From assembly GCF_021538615.1 (NCBI RefSeq), contig NZ_JAJHIZ010000003.1:1488001-1552000 (forward strand): 64,000 nt of DNA, in the 5' to 3' direction. Each line of letters opens with the position of its first letter. The first letter of the stretch is position 1. Of this stretch, positions 15,898 to 24,870 are shown piece by piece. The translations under genes and the position numbers were made by a program. Under the pieces are notes generated by a model, which made no database searches, was not told the origin of the DNA, and saw only the letters and a list, made by a program, of their open reading frames with translations. The stretch is from Niabella agricola. Its GTDB lineage: Bacteria; Bacteroidota; Bacteroidia; Chitinophagales; Chitinophagaceae.

Positions 15898-17547
15898 TTA
15901 CCAGCCGGGGTTCTGTGTAAATTCAGGATTGCGTCCGCTTACCTTATCAATTTCATGTTGGGGTATGGGCAGCCAGTAATTTTTAGCGGCGTCAAAAACC
16001 CGTTTTTCAAGTACCGGGTAAGTGTAGGTACTGTTTCCCGAACCGTTTATTGCTACCCCATGCACCTCCCGGTTATCTGTTATTTCAGCGATCTTCCAGC
16101 GCCGTACGTCCCAGAACCGGTGATCTTCCAATGCGAGTTCAATGCGGCGCTCATGCCGGATGGCCGCCCGCAGCGCGTCCGTTGTGCTGCCTGCATAATC
16201 GGGCATACCCACCCTGTGGCGCACAGCGTTGAGCGCGTTGCGGCTTTCTATAGCAGCGCCGCCGGCTTCATTGAGCGCTTCGGCATAATTCAGGTACAGC
16301 TCTGCTGTACGGATCAGTACCCATTTGCGATCGGCCGCGCCGGTATTGGTAAACAGGTTCACGGATTCCAGCAGGTATTTGCGGGGCCAGTAATTGGAAG
16401 CTATTTGCCCGGACCGGGGCACGTCGGCACCGTTCGGATCCAGTGTACGGCCTTTCCAGCTGGCACCGGGGTAAAGGATGGTAGCATAAAAGCGGGGATC
16501 CCGGCCTTCATAGGGCTTTTGCGGATTGTACCCGGAAGCCGCTTCTTTAATGGACAACCCGGTCTGTTTCATTTCATAATCATCTACCAGTTCCTGCAGC
16601 GGGTTGATGTTCCCATATCCGTTCGATCCTCTCGGATTCATTTCCTGGTCGATGCCGCCATCGCGGTAAGCTCCGGGTGCAGGACGGCTCCATATTACTT
16701 CGCGATTGAGATACTGGGTAAAGATCTCACTATAGTTGGTGTGCAATGTATAGCCGCCGCTTAACGCTGAATCAAGCGCTACCTTACCAGCCTGCGCGGC
16801 CTGCGTCCAGCGGTTGCGGTCGTTTGAAGGGTTAAACAAGGGGCTGGCATAAAACAGCAATACCCGGCTGCGGAGCGCCAGCACCACCATCTTAGACACG
16901 CGGCCCCAGTTGGCCGGCCGTTCTGCATAAGTAAGGGGCAACAGGGGTTCGGCTTCCTGTAGATCTTTAAGAATACTGGCTGTAACCTCGTCGATGGTGT
17001 TGCGTTTATAGAAGATCTGATCGGGATTCTCAAACGGGTTCTGTTCTTTCAGGATCAGGGGCACACCGCCCCAGCGGACCATGAGCTCAAAATAGTAAAA
17101 GGCGCGTAGGGCCAGGGCTTCACCGCGAAGGCGGTTACGGCGACCGGGATAGTTCACATCTTCCGGCACCAGTTCAAAATTTTCCAGGAAAATATTGCAG
17201 GCCCGTATCTTGGCATAGAAGCTCCCCCATTGATCGGCCAGCGGAAAGTTGGATGGGCTCATGGCACCGGTATTAAAGTTTCCCGCGTCCGGGTAAGAAA
17301 CGGAATTGTCTGCCGCCTGGTTGGTTTCATCTGTAGCGCTGCTCAGCATCCAGGGAGAAGCGGGTTTAAAAATATTGGGCAGGTTGTCATAAATCACATT
17401 TACAAACTTCTCTGCATTTTCAATATTATTGAATACTTCCTTACCCGTGATCAGATCGCTGGGCTTTCGATCCAGGTAGTTTTTGCTGCAGGAGCCTCCC
17501 AACAGCAGCAGGAACAAAAAGACGGTTCGGAAAAATATCATTTTCAT
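15898..17547 (-). CDS. SusD/RagB family outer-membrane lipoprotein
   Basis: 549 aa, usual for the family. SPII signal with LLLLGGSC, followed by the conserved SKNYLDRKPSDLITGKEVFNNIENAEKFVNVIYDNL. The TPR-rich core is visible at GEALALRAFYYFELMVRWGGVPLILKEQ, and the C-terminus has RTAELYLNYAEALNEAGG and the ELALEDHRFWDVRRWK motif. It is the surface lid that hands glycan to the SusC channel encoded upstream. The start at 17547 gives the signal peptide; 23 codons upstream encode no such sequence. Confidence 0.95.
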   Translation of the reverse strand: MKMIFFRTVFLFLLLLGGSCSKNYLDRKPSDLITGKEVFNNIENAEKFVNVIYDNLPNIFKPASPWMLSSATDETNQAADNSVSYPDAGNFNTGAMSPSNFPLADQWGSFYAKIRACNIFLENFELVPEDVNYPGRRNRLRGEALALRAFYYFELMVRWGGVPLILKEQNPFENPDQIFYKRNTIDEVTASILKDLQEAEPLLPLTYAERPANWGRVSKMVVLALRSRVLLFYASPLFNPSNDRNRWTQAAQAGKVALDSALSGGYTLHTNYSEIFTQYLNREVIWSRPAPGAYRDGGIDQEMNPRGSNGYGNINPLQELVDDYEMKQTGLSIKEAASGYNPQKPYEGRDPRFYATILYPGASWKGRTLDPNGADVPRSGQIASNYWPRKYLLESVNLFTNTGAADRKWVLIRTAELYLNYAEALNEAGGAAIESRNALNAVRHRVGMPDYAGSTTDALRAAIRHERRIELALEDHRFWDVRRWKIAEITDNREVHGVAINGSGNSTYTYPVLEKRVFDAAKNYWLPIPQHEIDKVSGRNPEFTQNPGW

Positions 17548-17675
17548 CTGCTTATTTTTTTGTTTGTGGTCAGTTATCCTGAAGGATCCGGGACATAAGA
17601 AAAAAATCGTTTTCATACGCCAACGGATAAATTTTTCTTATGCTCCATTTCATTCTTTATCGGTTTCCTCAGGTG

Positions 17676-20600
17676 TTAAAAGTTGATGGTAATACCGGCA
17701 TTATAAATGCGCATGATCGGATAAGGCTGCCAGCCCCAGCGACCGCCGGTGTTCGACTCGGGGTCAATACCCAGGTCCTTTACATTATCCCAGGAAATCA
17801 GGTTCAACCCGTTCAGGTAGATACGGGCCGTTTTGACTCCTACATGGTATAACCAGTAACGGGGCAGCTGGTAACCAATCTCCAGGTTCTTTAGCTTAAT
17901 GTAATCGGTTTTGCGTACCCAATAGGTAGAACTGATGAAGTTGTTGGCCATATTGCTTTCCGACAGGTGCAGGGCCGGGAACGTAGCATTGGCCGCGTTT
18001 TCCGGCGTCCAGCGGTCGAGGTGGATGGGACGATAACTGCCGCGGTAGTTAAAGATCAGCTGGGAAGAATACATCTGCCGGCCACCTAATGCGCCCTGAA
18101 AGAGTACGCTGATGTCGAAGCCCTTATAATTGAGCCCAAAGCTGGCCCCAAAATAACTGGTGGGCACATTGAGCATGGGTATCATTACCCGGTCCGCTTC
18201 GTTGATCACATTATTACCGTCGATGTCTTTGTATTTAATATCACCGGGGATGACTGGTGCAAAATTCTGTACGGGGCTGTTGGCAATTTCCTCCCGGCTC
18301 TGAAACAGGCCCTCGGCAATATACCCCAGGTCGTACCCGATAGGGCGGCCCACAATACTCTGGTAAGGATAGGCCAGTTTGGGCTCATCCATTTCCAGTA
18401 TCTTATTCTTTACATATTGATAATTGATCTTTGTAAACGCCCCCACTGAACCGATACGGGTATTCAGGTTCGCTTCCACTTCAACCCCACGGTTCACAAT
18501 ACGTCCCAGGTTGCGGTTCAGCGCTGCGGTGATCCCCAGGTAAGAAGGTACAGACCCTGCATAAGTGAGGATGTCCGTACGCATTTCGCGGAAAAGGTCT
18601 GCATTCACTTTTAACCGGTCTTTGAAAAATCCGGTTTCTATCCCCAGGTTGGTCTTGGCCGCTTTCTCCCAGGTAATAGCCGTGTTCCCGATCCGGTTTT
18701 CCACATAGCCCTCATTCCAGCTGCCGGGACTGCCAAAAGTGAAACCGCCGCCGCGCGCATAGTCGGAGATATACAACCAGCGACCGCTGCCGACCATATC
18801 GTTGCCCACATACCCGTGAGAGAAACGCATCTTTAAAAAGCTCAGGGCGCCGCCGTTGCGCATGAACGGCTCATTGCTGATGACCCAGGCTCCGGACAGT
18901 GCCGGGAAAAATCCATAGCGTTTGCCGGGAGGAAAATTCTCTGAGCCGTTATACCCGGCGTTAAATTCCAGGTAATATTTTTTATCATAGTTATATGCCA
19001 CACGACCCACATAACCCTGGTATACGCGGGGCAGATCGCCGAGCTGTGAGCGGTAGTTGCGGTTGAACAGCAGCAGGCTGCTCCAGCTGTGTTTTCCAAA
19101 ATCACGGTCGTATAGCAGCTTCAGGTCATAATAGTAATAACGCTGCCCGCTGGCGTAGCCGGAACGTTGCAGGCTGGTGGCAATACGGTGCTGCGTATAG
19201 GTACCCGTGCCGGTACCGGGTATGCTTTTATAGCGATAGGAGTCGAAGCCCTGATCCAGTGCAAAGTTGATATCGCCATAGTTCTCGAACGTAAACAGTC
19301 CTTTTACTTTCAGGCCCGGGGTGATAAAGTCCAGTTTACGCGACAGGGCCACACTTCCGTTAGTACTATGCCAGTACGCATCCAGGTAGCCATTGCGGGT
19401 TAATATGCCGTAGGGGTTCGAAAAATCCTCCCGCATATTACCGGAGGCAATGCTGCCATTGGGGTTTAAAACAGGGGTAAGATTGTTGGTCATCTGCGAC
19501 AATAACACCCAGAAGAACGCAAACTCTGCCCGGTCCTGCGATGGCGTTGTGCGGTTCTCCAATCGTGAAGCCAGGTCTACCTGCAGGTCGGTATGCTTAT
19601 CGAGTGTAATGTCTACATTCGAGCGGAAATTAAAACGGTCGTATTTATATTTTACGCCATATACGTTTTCATTTGCCCGGTTGTACAGGGGCTCCTGCCG
19701 CAGGTAAGAACCGGATACAAAATATTTAACATAGGGCGATCCGCCGCTGATATTGAAATTGGCTGTTTTTTGAGGCGACCAGTTCCGGATCAGTTCTTTA
19801 TACCAGTCTACATCAGGGTAATCATACGGCTTCAGGCCCGTGCGGAAATATTCCAGTTCCTGCTCCGTCCATACCGGCAGCAGGCCGTCGTTATGGGCCG
19901 CCTCATTCTGCAGCTTGCCGGTTTCATAGGAGTTGAGGAAACGCGGGAAATTGGTCGGTTGCTGCAACGCATACTGGAAATTTGCCTGGATATTCGGCGC
20001 GCCATTAACCCCGCGCCGGGTGGTCACCAGCACAATGCCATTGGCGCCCTGGATTCCGTAAAGCGCAGTGGAAGAAGCGTCTTTAAGGATCGATACGGAT
20101 TCAATTTCATTGGCATCCAGCTGGCCCAGGTTGGCATCGCCACGCGGCAACCCATCGATCACGATCAGGGGGTTGGTGGCACCAATCGTATTGATCCCCC
20201 TGATGAACAACTGGGAATAATCATCGCCGGGCCTGCCAGACCGCTGCACGGTAATCAGCCCCGGTAACCGCCCCGCCAGCGCATTGGTGAGGTTGGCCAC
20301 GGGGCTTTGCTTTAATTCTTTTGTCTGGATGCTGGATACCGCACCGGTAACGCTTTGCCGGGTCTGCTTCTGGCCATAGGCCATTACCACCACTTCGCCC
20401 ATAGCGGTTTCCGCTACCTGCAGCAGAATGCTCAGTGGTTTTGAAGATTCCACCCGCAATTCCTGCGCCTCGTACCCTACAGCGGATACGCGGATGGAAA
20501 CGGGCAGTTTTTTAGCGGTAAGTTGAAACCTTCCCTCCGCATCGGTCATGGTTGAACCGCCTTCACCATTCAGCACCTGCACCGTTACATTGGCCAGCCC

Positions 20601-21035
20601 CTTTTGCAGGGAATCTGTTACCCGCCCGTTGATTTCGTTGTGGGCAGGCGTTATCGCAGGTACAACCGGCGGTGCCAGGCCAGCAGGTTTCTTTTTAATG
20701 ATCACCATCTTGTTCTTTAGCTGATAGGTAAGCGGTAGCCCGTTGAGCAACTCTTTTAACGCAGCATCCAGCGACAGCCCGCGGATATCTACTTCGGCCA
20801 CTTTCACCCCCCGCACATCTTCTACCCGGTAAATAAAATCGGCATTGCTTTGTTTCTGCAGGCTGTAAAACACTTCGGCAAGCGGCAGGTTGCGTCCTTT
20901 TACCGATACCGTTTGTGCATTACCGGAGCCACATACCAGCAGCAGCATCCACATCCATACCACCGGGAGTCCCCGGAAAACAATCGTTGGCACCCATCGT
21001 TTACGACCAGGTCCTTCCATTTTTCTTATACGCAT
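17676..21035 (-). CDS. SusC/RagA TonB-dependent receptor with STN signalling domain
   Basis: 1119 aa. After the signal peptide, residues about 42-95 form an STN domain (LPLAEVFYSLQKQSNADFIYRVEDV...). A CarboxypepD_reg-like domain follows (about 134-210, INGRVTDSLQKGLANVTVQVL), then the plug (GQKQTRQSVTGAVSSIQTKELKQ, VIDGLPRGD, ILKDASSTALYGIQGANGIVLVTTRRG) and a 22-strand barrel ending in a C-terminal phenylalanine. It imports oligosaccharides with TonB energy. The STN domain marks it as a transducer able to signal to the FecR protein encoded just upstream, which in turn controls the ECF sigma factor. Confidence 0.95.
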   Translation of the reverse strand: MRIRKMEGPGRKRWVPTIVFRGLPVVWMWMLLLVCGSGNAQTVSVKGRNLPLAEVFYSLQKQSNADFIYRVEDVRGVKVAEVDIRGLSLDAALKELLNGLPLTYQLKNKMVIIKKKPAGLAPPVVPAITPAHNEINGRVTDSLQKGLANVTVQVLNGEGGSTMTDAEGRFQLTAKKLPVSIRVSAVGYEAQELRVESSKPLSILLQVAETAMGEVVVMAYGQKQTRQSVTGAVSSIQTKELKQSPVANLTNALAGRLPGLITVQRSGRPGDDYSQLFIRGINTIGATNPLIVIDGLPRGDANLGQLDANEIESVSILKDASSTALYGIQGANGIVLVTTRRGVNGAPNIQANFQYALQQPTNFPRFLNSYETGKLQNEAAHNDGLLPVWTEQELEYFRTGLKPYDYPDVDWYKELIRNWSPQKTANFNISGGSPYVKYFVSGSYLRQEPLYNRANENVYGVKYKYDRFNFRSNVDITLDKHTDLQVDLASRLENRTTPSQDRAEFAFFWVLLSQMTNNLTPVLNPNGSIASGNMREDFSNPYGILTRNGYLDAYWHSTNGSVALSRKLDFITPGLKVKGLFTFENYGDINFALDQGFDSYRYKSIPGTGTGTYTQHRIATSLQRSGYASGQRYYYYDLKLLYDRDFGKHSWSSLLLFNRNYRSQLGDLPRVYQGYVGRVAYNYDKKYYLEFNAGYNGSENFPPGKRYGFFPALSGAWVISNEPFMRNGGALSFLKMRFSHGYVGNDMVGSGRWLYISDYARGGGFTFGSPGSWNEGYVENRIGNTAITWEKAAKTNLGIETGFFKDRLKVNADLFREMRTDILTYAGSVPSYLGITAALNRNLGRIVNRGVEVEANLNTRIGSVGAFTKINYQYVKNKILEMDEPKLAYPYQSIVGRPIGYDLGYIAEGLFQSREEIANSPVQNFAPVIPGDIKYKDIDGNNVINEADRVMIPMLNVPTSYFGASFGLNYKGFDISVLFQGALGGRQMYSSQLIFNYRGSYRPIHLDRWTPENAANATFPALHLSESNMANNFISSTYWVRKTDYIKLKNLEIGYQLPRYWLYHVGVKTARIYLNGLNLISWDNVKDLGIDPESNTGGRWGWQPYPIMRIYNAGITINF

Positions 21036-21074
21036 TTTTTATCGTTGGTTTATGAATAAGCAAACAATCTCCTG

Positions 21075-21098
21075 TTGCCATCACTGGCAATTTTTTTT
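21075..21098 (+). terminator. Hairpin with T-run between fecR and susC, in antisense orientation
   Basis: TTGCCA, loop TCAC, TGGCAA, then eight T on the plus strand. Relative to the minus-strand operon the run is an A-run before the hairpin. It could stop antisense transcription, or the hairpin could mark a processing point that separates low-level regulator mRNA from the susC mRNA. Confidence 0.45.
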
Positions 21099-21117
21099 GC
21101 TGTACCGGTAAGTGCTG

Positions 21118-22251
21118 CTAATCCGTTATCAGCAATGTCCTTCCCTTGATACTGTAGTTGAAATGTTCAAATTCCTTCAAATAATCCAGCAATTCCTGCA
21201 GTCCTTTCGACCGGGTATAGCGCACCCAAAACGCCTGATCGCTCAGGTGGGCCTGGATGCGTACATCCACATCGTACCATCTGCCGATATGTTGCAGCAT
21301 CTGCCGCAGGTTCATATTGTCAAACAAAAAATAACCGTCTACCCAGGCCAGGGCCTGTTCTGCATTTACTGCCCTTACTTTTATGGTAGCTCCCTGTTGG
21401 AGCGAAGCTTCCTGGTTGGGCCGCAGCAGCCGTTTTTCGGCAGTGTTGGCCACCTCCACCGCGCCTTCAGCCAGGGTAATTTTTGCTCCCGGATCCGGAG
21501 CATAAGCCTGCACATTGAACCGGGTTCCCTTTACCGTTACATCACCTGTTTGCAGCTTTACCACAAAGGGCCATGCGGCGTTTTTAGCCACTTCAAAGTA
21601 GGCCTCTCCTTTCAGTTCCACATGCCGTTCCTTCTCATCAAACTGCATCGGATAAGTAAGCGCCGATTCTGCGTTCAGCCACACTTTTGTTCCGTCTGGC
21701 AATACGACGCGGTATTGTCCGCCCCGGGGCGTTTGAAGGGTGGCAAAAGCGGCGCTGCCTTTGGAGGCTAAAGCCTGCCCGTCTTCATAATGTACGCCAC
21801 CGGTATCTACACGGATCCCCGTTTTCTTTTCACTCAACGCAAGACTTTTGCCGGTAGACAGTACCAGGGTGGCCTTGTTTCCCCCGGGGGCGATACCGGC
21901 CTGCTGTGCCACCGGCGCCGGATCTTTCTGGCGTTGATAGGCGCGCATTAAAAACAGCCCGCTTAACATTACCAGCAATACAGCCGCTGCTACCGCTACC
22001 CTTCTGAAGCGCACCATGCGGCGCCCGCGGATCTGCTGCAGCAACCGGCGGTGCAGCTTTTGGGCATCAAAACCGGGAACTGATGCGGTATCTGCTGCTG
22101 TTACCGGTTGATCAAAATGCGCGGAGATCAGCTCCTGTATTTCGGTATCGCCTTCACTGGTTTCGAAATAGCTCAGCAGCAATTCCGCTTCTTCCCGGGA
22201 ACATTTACCCTGAAGGAACCGTTGATAGAGTTGTTCGATTTCCGCGTTCAA
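21118..22251 (-). CDS. FecR-family anti-sigma factor
   Basis: 377 aa. Cytoplasmic N-terminal anti-sigma part (about 1-80, EQLYQRFLQGKCSREEAELLLSYFE), one membrane helix (about 84-103), FecR domain (about 165-270, YRVVLPDGTKVWLNAESALTYPMQF...ELKGEAYFEV), and a C-terminal DUF4974 STN-like domain (about 310-375, NLRQMLQHIGRWYDVDVRIQA). It holds the ECF sigma factor at the membrane and releases it when SusC signals. The start appears to be TTG at 22251: no in-frame ATG exists before the upstream stop, and family N-termini begin at this point. Confidence 0.92.
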   Translation of the reverse strand: MNAEIEQLYQRFLQGKCSREEAELLLSYFETSEGDTEIQELISAHFDQPVTAADTASVPGFDAQKLHRRLLQQIRGRRMVRFRRVAVAAAVLLVMLSGLFLMRAYQRQKDPAPVAQQAGIAPGGNKATLVLSTGKSLALSEKKTGIRVDTGGVHYEDGQALASKGSAAFATLQTPRGGQYRVVLPDGTKVWLNAESALTYPMQFDEKERHVELKGEAYFEVAKNAAWPFVVKLQTGDVTVKGTRFNVQAYAPDPGAKITLAEGAVEVANTAEKRLLRPNQEASLQQGATIKVRAVNAEQALAWVDGYFLFDNMNLRQMLQHIGRWYDVDVRIQAHLSDQAFWVRYTRSKGLQELLDYLKEFEHFNYSIKGRTLLITD

Positions 22252-22334
22252 TACGATCCGTTTAATATATATTCAATTGAAAAGAAAAAAGTCTATGCCC
22301 GCCCTCAAAAAAAATTTGACAGGGGCGGTAGAAC

Positions 22335-22925
22335 CTACTCGCACCAGATGGTTACCAGCAACAGGCAGAGTGGAGGAATGGTCTTATAGTTGGTGAGTTC
22401 CTGGCGGATGGTGCGCATCGATTTGGCCATATGGTCCTTAATCGTACCCAATGAAACATTAGTTTCCTCGGCGGCTTCTTCATAGGTTTTACCTTCCATT
22501 TTTATGAGCAGGAACACCTTTTTGCGTTGCGGCGGCAGTTTATCGATGATTGTGTTCAGAATAGAGCTGGTTTCTATAAAACTCATATGCTCACCTACCG
22601 GGTCGTAACCGGCAGTGGCGGAACGAATCAGCAATTGTTTATGATGCTGTTCCCGGATAGCTTTGCGATAAAAATTGATGGTGGTACTTTTGGCCATGCG
22701 GAGCAGCACAGCCTGTACAGGAACCGCTGCAGGAATGGTATGCCGGTTTTGCCAAAGCTGGAGGAATACTTCCTGCACCAGCTCCTCGCAATGCTCGTGC
22801 ACTTTTACCAGGCCCTGTATCCGCCGGTATACGATGGTAGCATAGCGGAAATAAAGCCGGGAAAAGGCGGTATGGTCACCTTCCTTTAATTGCACAAGTA
22901 AATCCGAGTCTGGCAAATTCATCAT
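22335..22925 (-). CDS. ECF sigma factor of the first Sus locus
   Basis: 196 aa. Sigma2 (LKEGDHTAFSRLYFRYATIVYRRIQGLVKVHEHCEELVQEVFLQLWQNR) and sigma4 (DKLPPQRKKVFLLIKMEGKTYEEAAEETNVSLGTIKDHMAKSMRTIRQEL) are intact, as in the Bacteroidota RpoE-like group. The C-terminus has a hydrophobic tail (IPPLCLLLVTIWCE) that could be a short membrane-associated helix. It leads the sigma-fecR-susC-susD-NHL-GH20 operon and carries its own promoter at 22947-22979. Confidence 0.92.
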   Translation of the reverse strand: MMNLPDSDLLVQLKEGDHTAFSRLYFRYATIVYRRIQGLVKVHEHCEELVQEVFLQLWQNRHTIPAAVPVQAVLLRMAKSTTINFYRKAIREQHHKQLLIRSATAGYDPVGEHMSFIETSSILNTIIDKLPPQRKKVFLLIKMEGKTYEEAAEETNVSLGTIKDHMAKSMRTIRQELTNYKTIPPLCLLLVTIWCE

Positions 22926-22946
22926 TGGGATTTGGAATCATTGGGG

Positions 22947-22979
22947 TAAAGATAATTATTTCCGCCAAACAGGAACAAA
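22947..22979 (-). promoter_or_regulatory. Promoter of the first Sus regulatory operon
   Basis: On the minus strand: TTTG (22979-22976), 21-nt spacer, TATCTTTA (22954-22947). One mismatch from the TAnnTTTG consensus, with correct spacing, 22 nt before the start codon. Confidence 0.6.
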
Positions 22980-23152
22980 TATCGGAAAATCCTGAAAACG
23001 GTTTAAAAACAGTACTTCCGGGTCACAAATTCATTCTGGTTTCGTTTTTTCTCACAGACTTCAAGGATGTACATAGATTTTTTGAACCTATTCTGCGATC
23101 ATTCCCGGTGATCTGCGTACAGCACTTTCTTCGCGGCCGCCGGTTTCTTTGC

Positions 23153-23216
23153 CACTGATTTCACAGATTCCACGGGTTTCTTAAATTTTTTCTGTGCTTA
23201 TCCGTGTAATCATTGA
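23153..23216. repeat. Intergenic inverted element with period-8 words
   Basis: Left arm words in phase: CACTGATT (23153), TCACAGAT (23161), TCCACGGG (23169). After an A/T-rich centre the right arm (23192-23216) is the degenerate reverse complement type, containing CTGTG and CCGTGTAATC. Same architecture as the element at 6913-7000 but different words. Confidence 0.55.
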
Positions 23217-23275
23217 GCAATAGGTTCTTCACTAACTCCCGGTTCCTTTCCAGCATGGACACCGTCTAAGGGTGC

Positions 23276-23318
23276 AAAAAACAACCGGCTCCTGTATGAA
23301 AACATACAGGAGCCGGTT
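23276..23318 (-). terminator. Rho-independent terminator of the second Sus operon
   Basis: Perfect 16-bp stem, arms 23283-23298 and 23303-23318, loop AAAA. On the minus strand it is followed by TTGTTTTTTG. It lies 33 nt after the susD stop codon. Confidence 0.93.
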
Positions 23319-23351
23319 ATAACAACTATGGAAATCGCTTTATCAATATCC

Positions 23352-24857
23352 CTAGGGCTTTTTATCCCACCAAACCCGGGATAAAAAGGAATCCCCGTTC
23401 TGCATCCGCCCTACGGCTTCTTTATAATGCGCATTGTTTAATTGCGCTTCATCCGACGAATAGATACCCCGCCGAGGAATTTGCCCGTTTGTAGATCCAG
23501 GGTTGGGCCCCGGTGTCAGCACGGGATACCCCGTACGGCGCCATTCTGCAAAAGCCTCCATATTGCGGCCAAACAAATGAATCCATTTTTGCGTAGCAAT
23601 CTTTTCCATTTTCTGCGCATCGCTCAATCCATCGAAACTCAATACGGAATTGACATATTCTGCCGGAATGGTGTTGAGGTTATACGGAGCGAGGGCAAAG
23701 GCGGCTTTTACGCCTTCATAAAAGAAATTGTAAGCATCCGCGTTGTTGGCACCCCAGCCCAATAAAGCGGCTTCCGCCTTGTAAAAACAAATATCGGAAT
23801 AAGTGAGCGCATAACTGGGTATGGGCGCAAAGGTTTGACTGAAATAGGTATTACGACTAGCGGTGGAATAATTGGCGCGGATCAACTGCGATAACTGGTT
23901 ATCTGTAAGCGCTACGCCAATGCCCTGGTATACCTGGTTGCCATTGATGGTTACAGGTTGCGCTAATAACGGCAGCCGCGGATCGTTATAGCTTTTCAGT
24001 TTATCCACCAATGTATTGGCCAGGTAACGCAAATCGGTAGACCCCGTCACAAACTGCCGCAAAATGGGGTTATAGTTTTCCGCCTGTGCGTTGTTATAGG
24101 TGGGCACTGCTGCATTGTCTGCATTACCTCCCAGGAGCCCAAAAGAAGCAGTCATTGCAGCCTGCACCGTTTGTTGTGCCAGTGAAGGATTGGCATAACG
24201 GATGCGCAGTCCCAATTTTAGCTTTAATGAGTTTCCAAACTTTTTCCATTTGTCGATACTCCCGTTATAAAAGAAATCGAAAGTTCCATACGACTGGTCG
24301 CCGGTGGTGAGTTTCGCCAGGGCCGCATCCACGCGCTGGATCAGCAGCGGATAGATCTCTTCCTGCTTATCAAACTTTGGCGTACGGTTGATAGCAGCAT
24401 CTGATGTTGTGACTTCTGAAAAAGGAATATCGCCAAACAGATCGGTAAGCCGCTGGTACAGGTACACTTCATACAGTTCTGCAATGGCCCATTTAGACCG
24501 TCCGGCGGGATCACTTTCCTGCCCTGCCAGTTCTTCCTTAATGCGGATGATATTGCGTAACAAGGTATAATGCTGCGCCCAGATCAGGTCTTCCGGCCCC
24601 TCATAATATCTTGAAACCGGCACTACCGGTCCACCGGCCCAATGCTGCACCCAGGAGCCCATTTTGGTATTGGGCAGCTCGCCCGATTCCTGGAAAGTAC
24701 CATCGCGCAAGATGCGGGCAAAGAGCAGGCCCGGATCCACAGATACTACTGAAGTGGGTGGCGTATTGATCTTTTCGAAATCTTTGGTACAGGAGCCCAT
24801 GATCATCACCAACGTAAGCCCTGTTATGATATGTATATGTAATAAGCTTTTTTTCAT
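23352..24857 (-). CDS. SusD-like lipoprotein (SusD-like 2 group)
   Basis: 501 aa. Lipobox IMGSC followed by TKDFEKINTPPTSVVSVDPGLLFARIL, typical of the SusD-like group that pairs with RagA-type receptors. Middle: WAIAELYEVYLYQRLTDLFGDIPFSEV and NSLKLKLGLRIRYANP; C-terminus: IATQKWIHLFGRNMEAFAEWRRTGYP and the terminal tryptophan-rich RVWWDKKP. Binds the ligand at the surface for the SusC encoded 14 nt upstream. The ligand may be a glycan or another oligomer, since this group is more diverse than classical SusD. Confidence 0.93.
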   Translation of the reverse strand: MKKSLLHIHIITGLTLVMIMGSCTKDFEKINTPPTSVVSVDPGLLFARILRDGTFQESGELPNTKMGSWVQHWAGGPVVPVSRYYEGPEDLIWAQHYTLLRNIIRIKEELAGQESDPAGRSKWAIAELYEVYLYQRLTDLFGDIPFSEVTTSDAAINRTPKFDKQEEIYPLLIQRVDAALAKLTTGDQSYGTFDFFYNGSIDKWKKFGNSLKLKLGLRIRYANPSLAQQTVQAAMTASFGLLGGNADNAAVPTYNNAQAENYNPILRQFVTGSTDLRYLANTLVDKLKSYNDPRLPLLAQPVTINGNQVYQGIGVALTDNQLSQLIRANYSTASRNTYFSQTFAPIPSYALTYSDICFYKAEAALLGWGANNADAYNFFYEGVKAAFALAPYNLNTIPAEYVNSVLSFDGLSDAQKMEKIATQKWIHLFGRNMEAFAEWRRTGYPVLTPGPNPGSTNGQIPRRGIYSSDEAQLNNAHYKEAVGRMQNGDSFLSRVWWDKKP

Positions 24858-24870
24858 GACTGATCAGAAT

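Larger units (their letters stand above)
22926..23282. other. Intergenic region between the two Sus loci
   Basis: It holds the promoter at 22947-22979, the inverted repeat element at 23153-23216, and a GC-mixed stretch around 23080-23150 with loose repeat words. No gene is visible. The tail of the terminator of the next operon begins at 23276. Confidence 0.5.
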
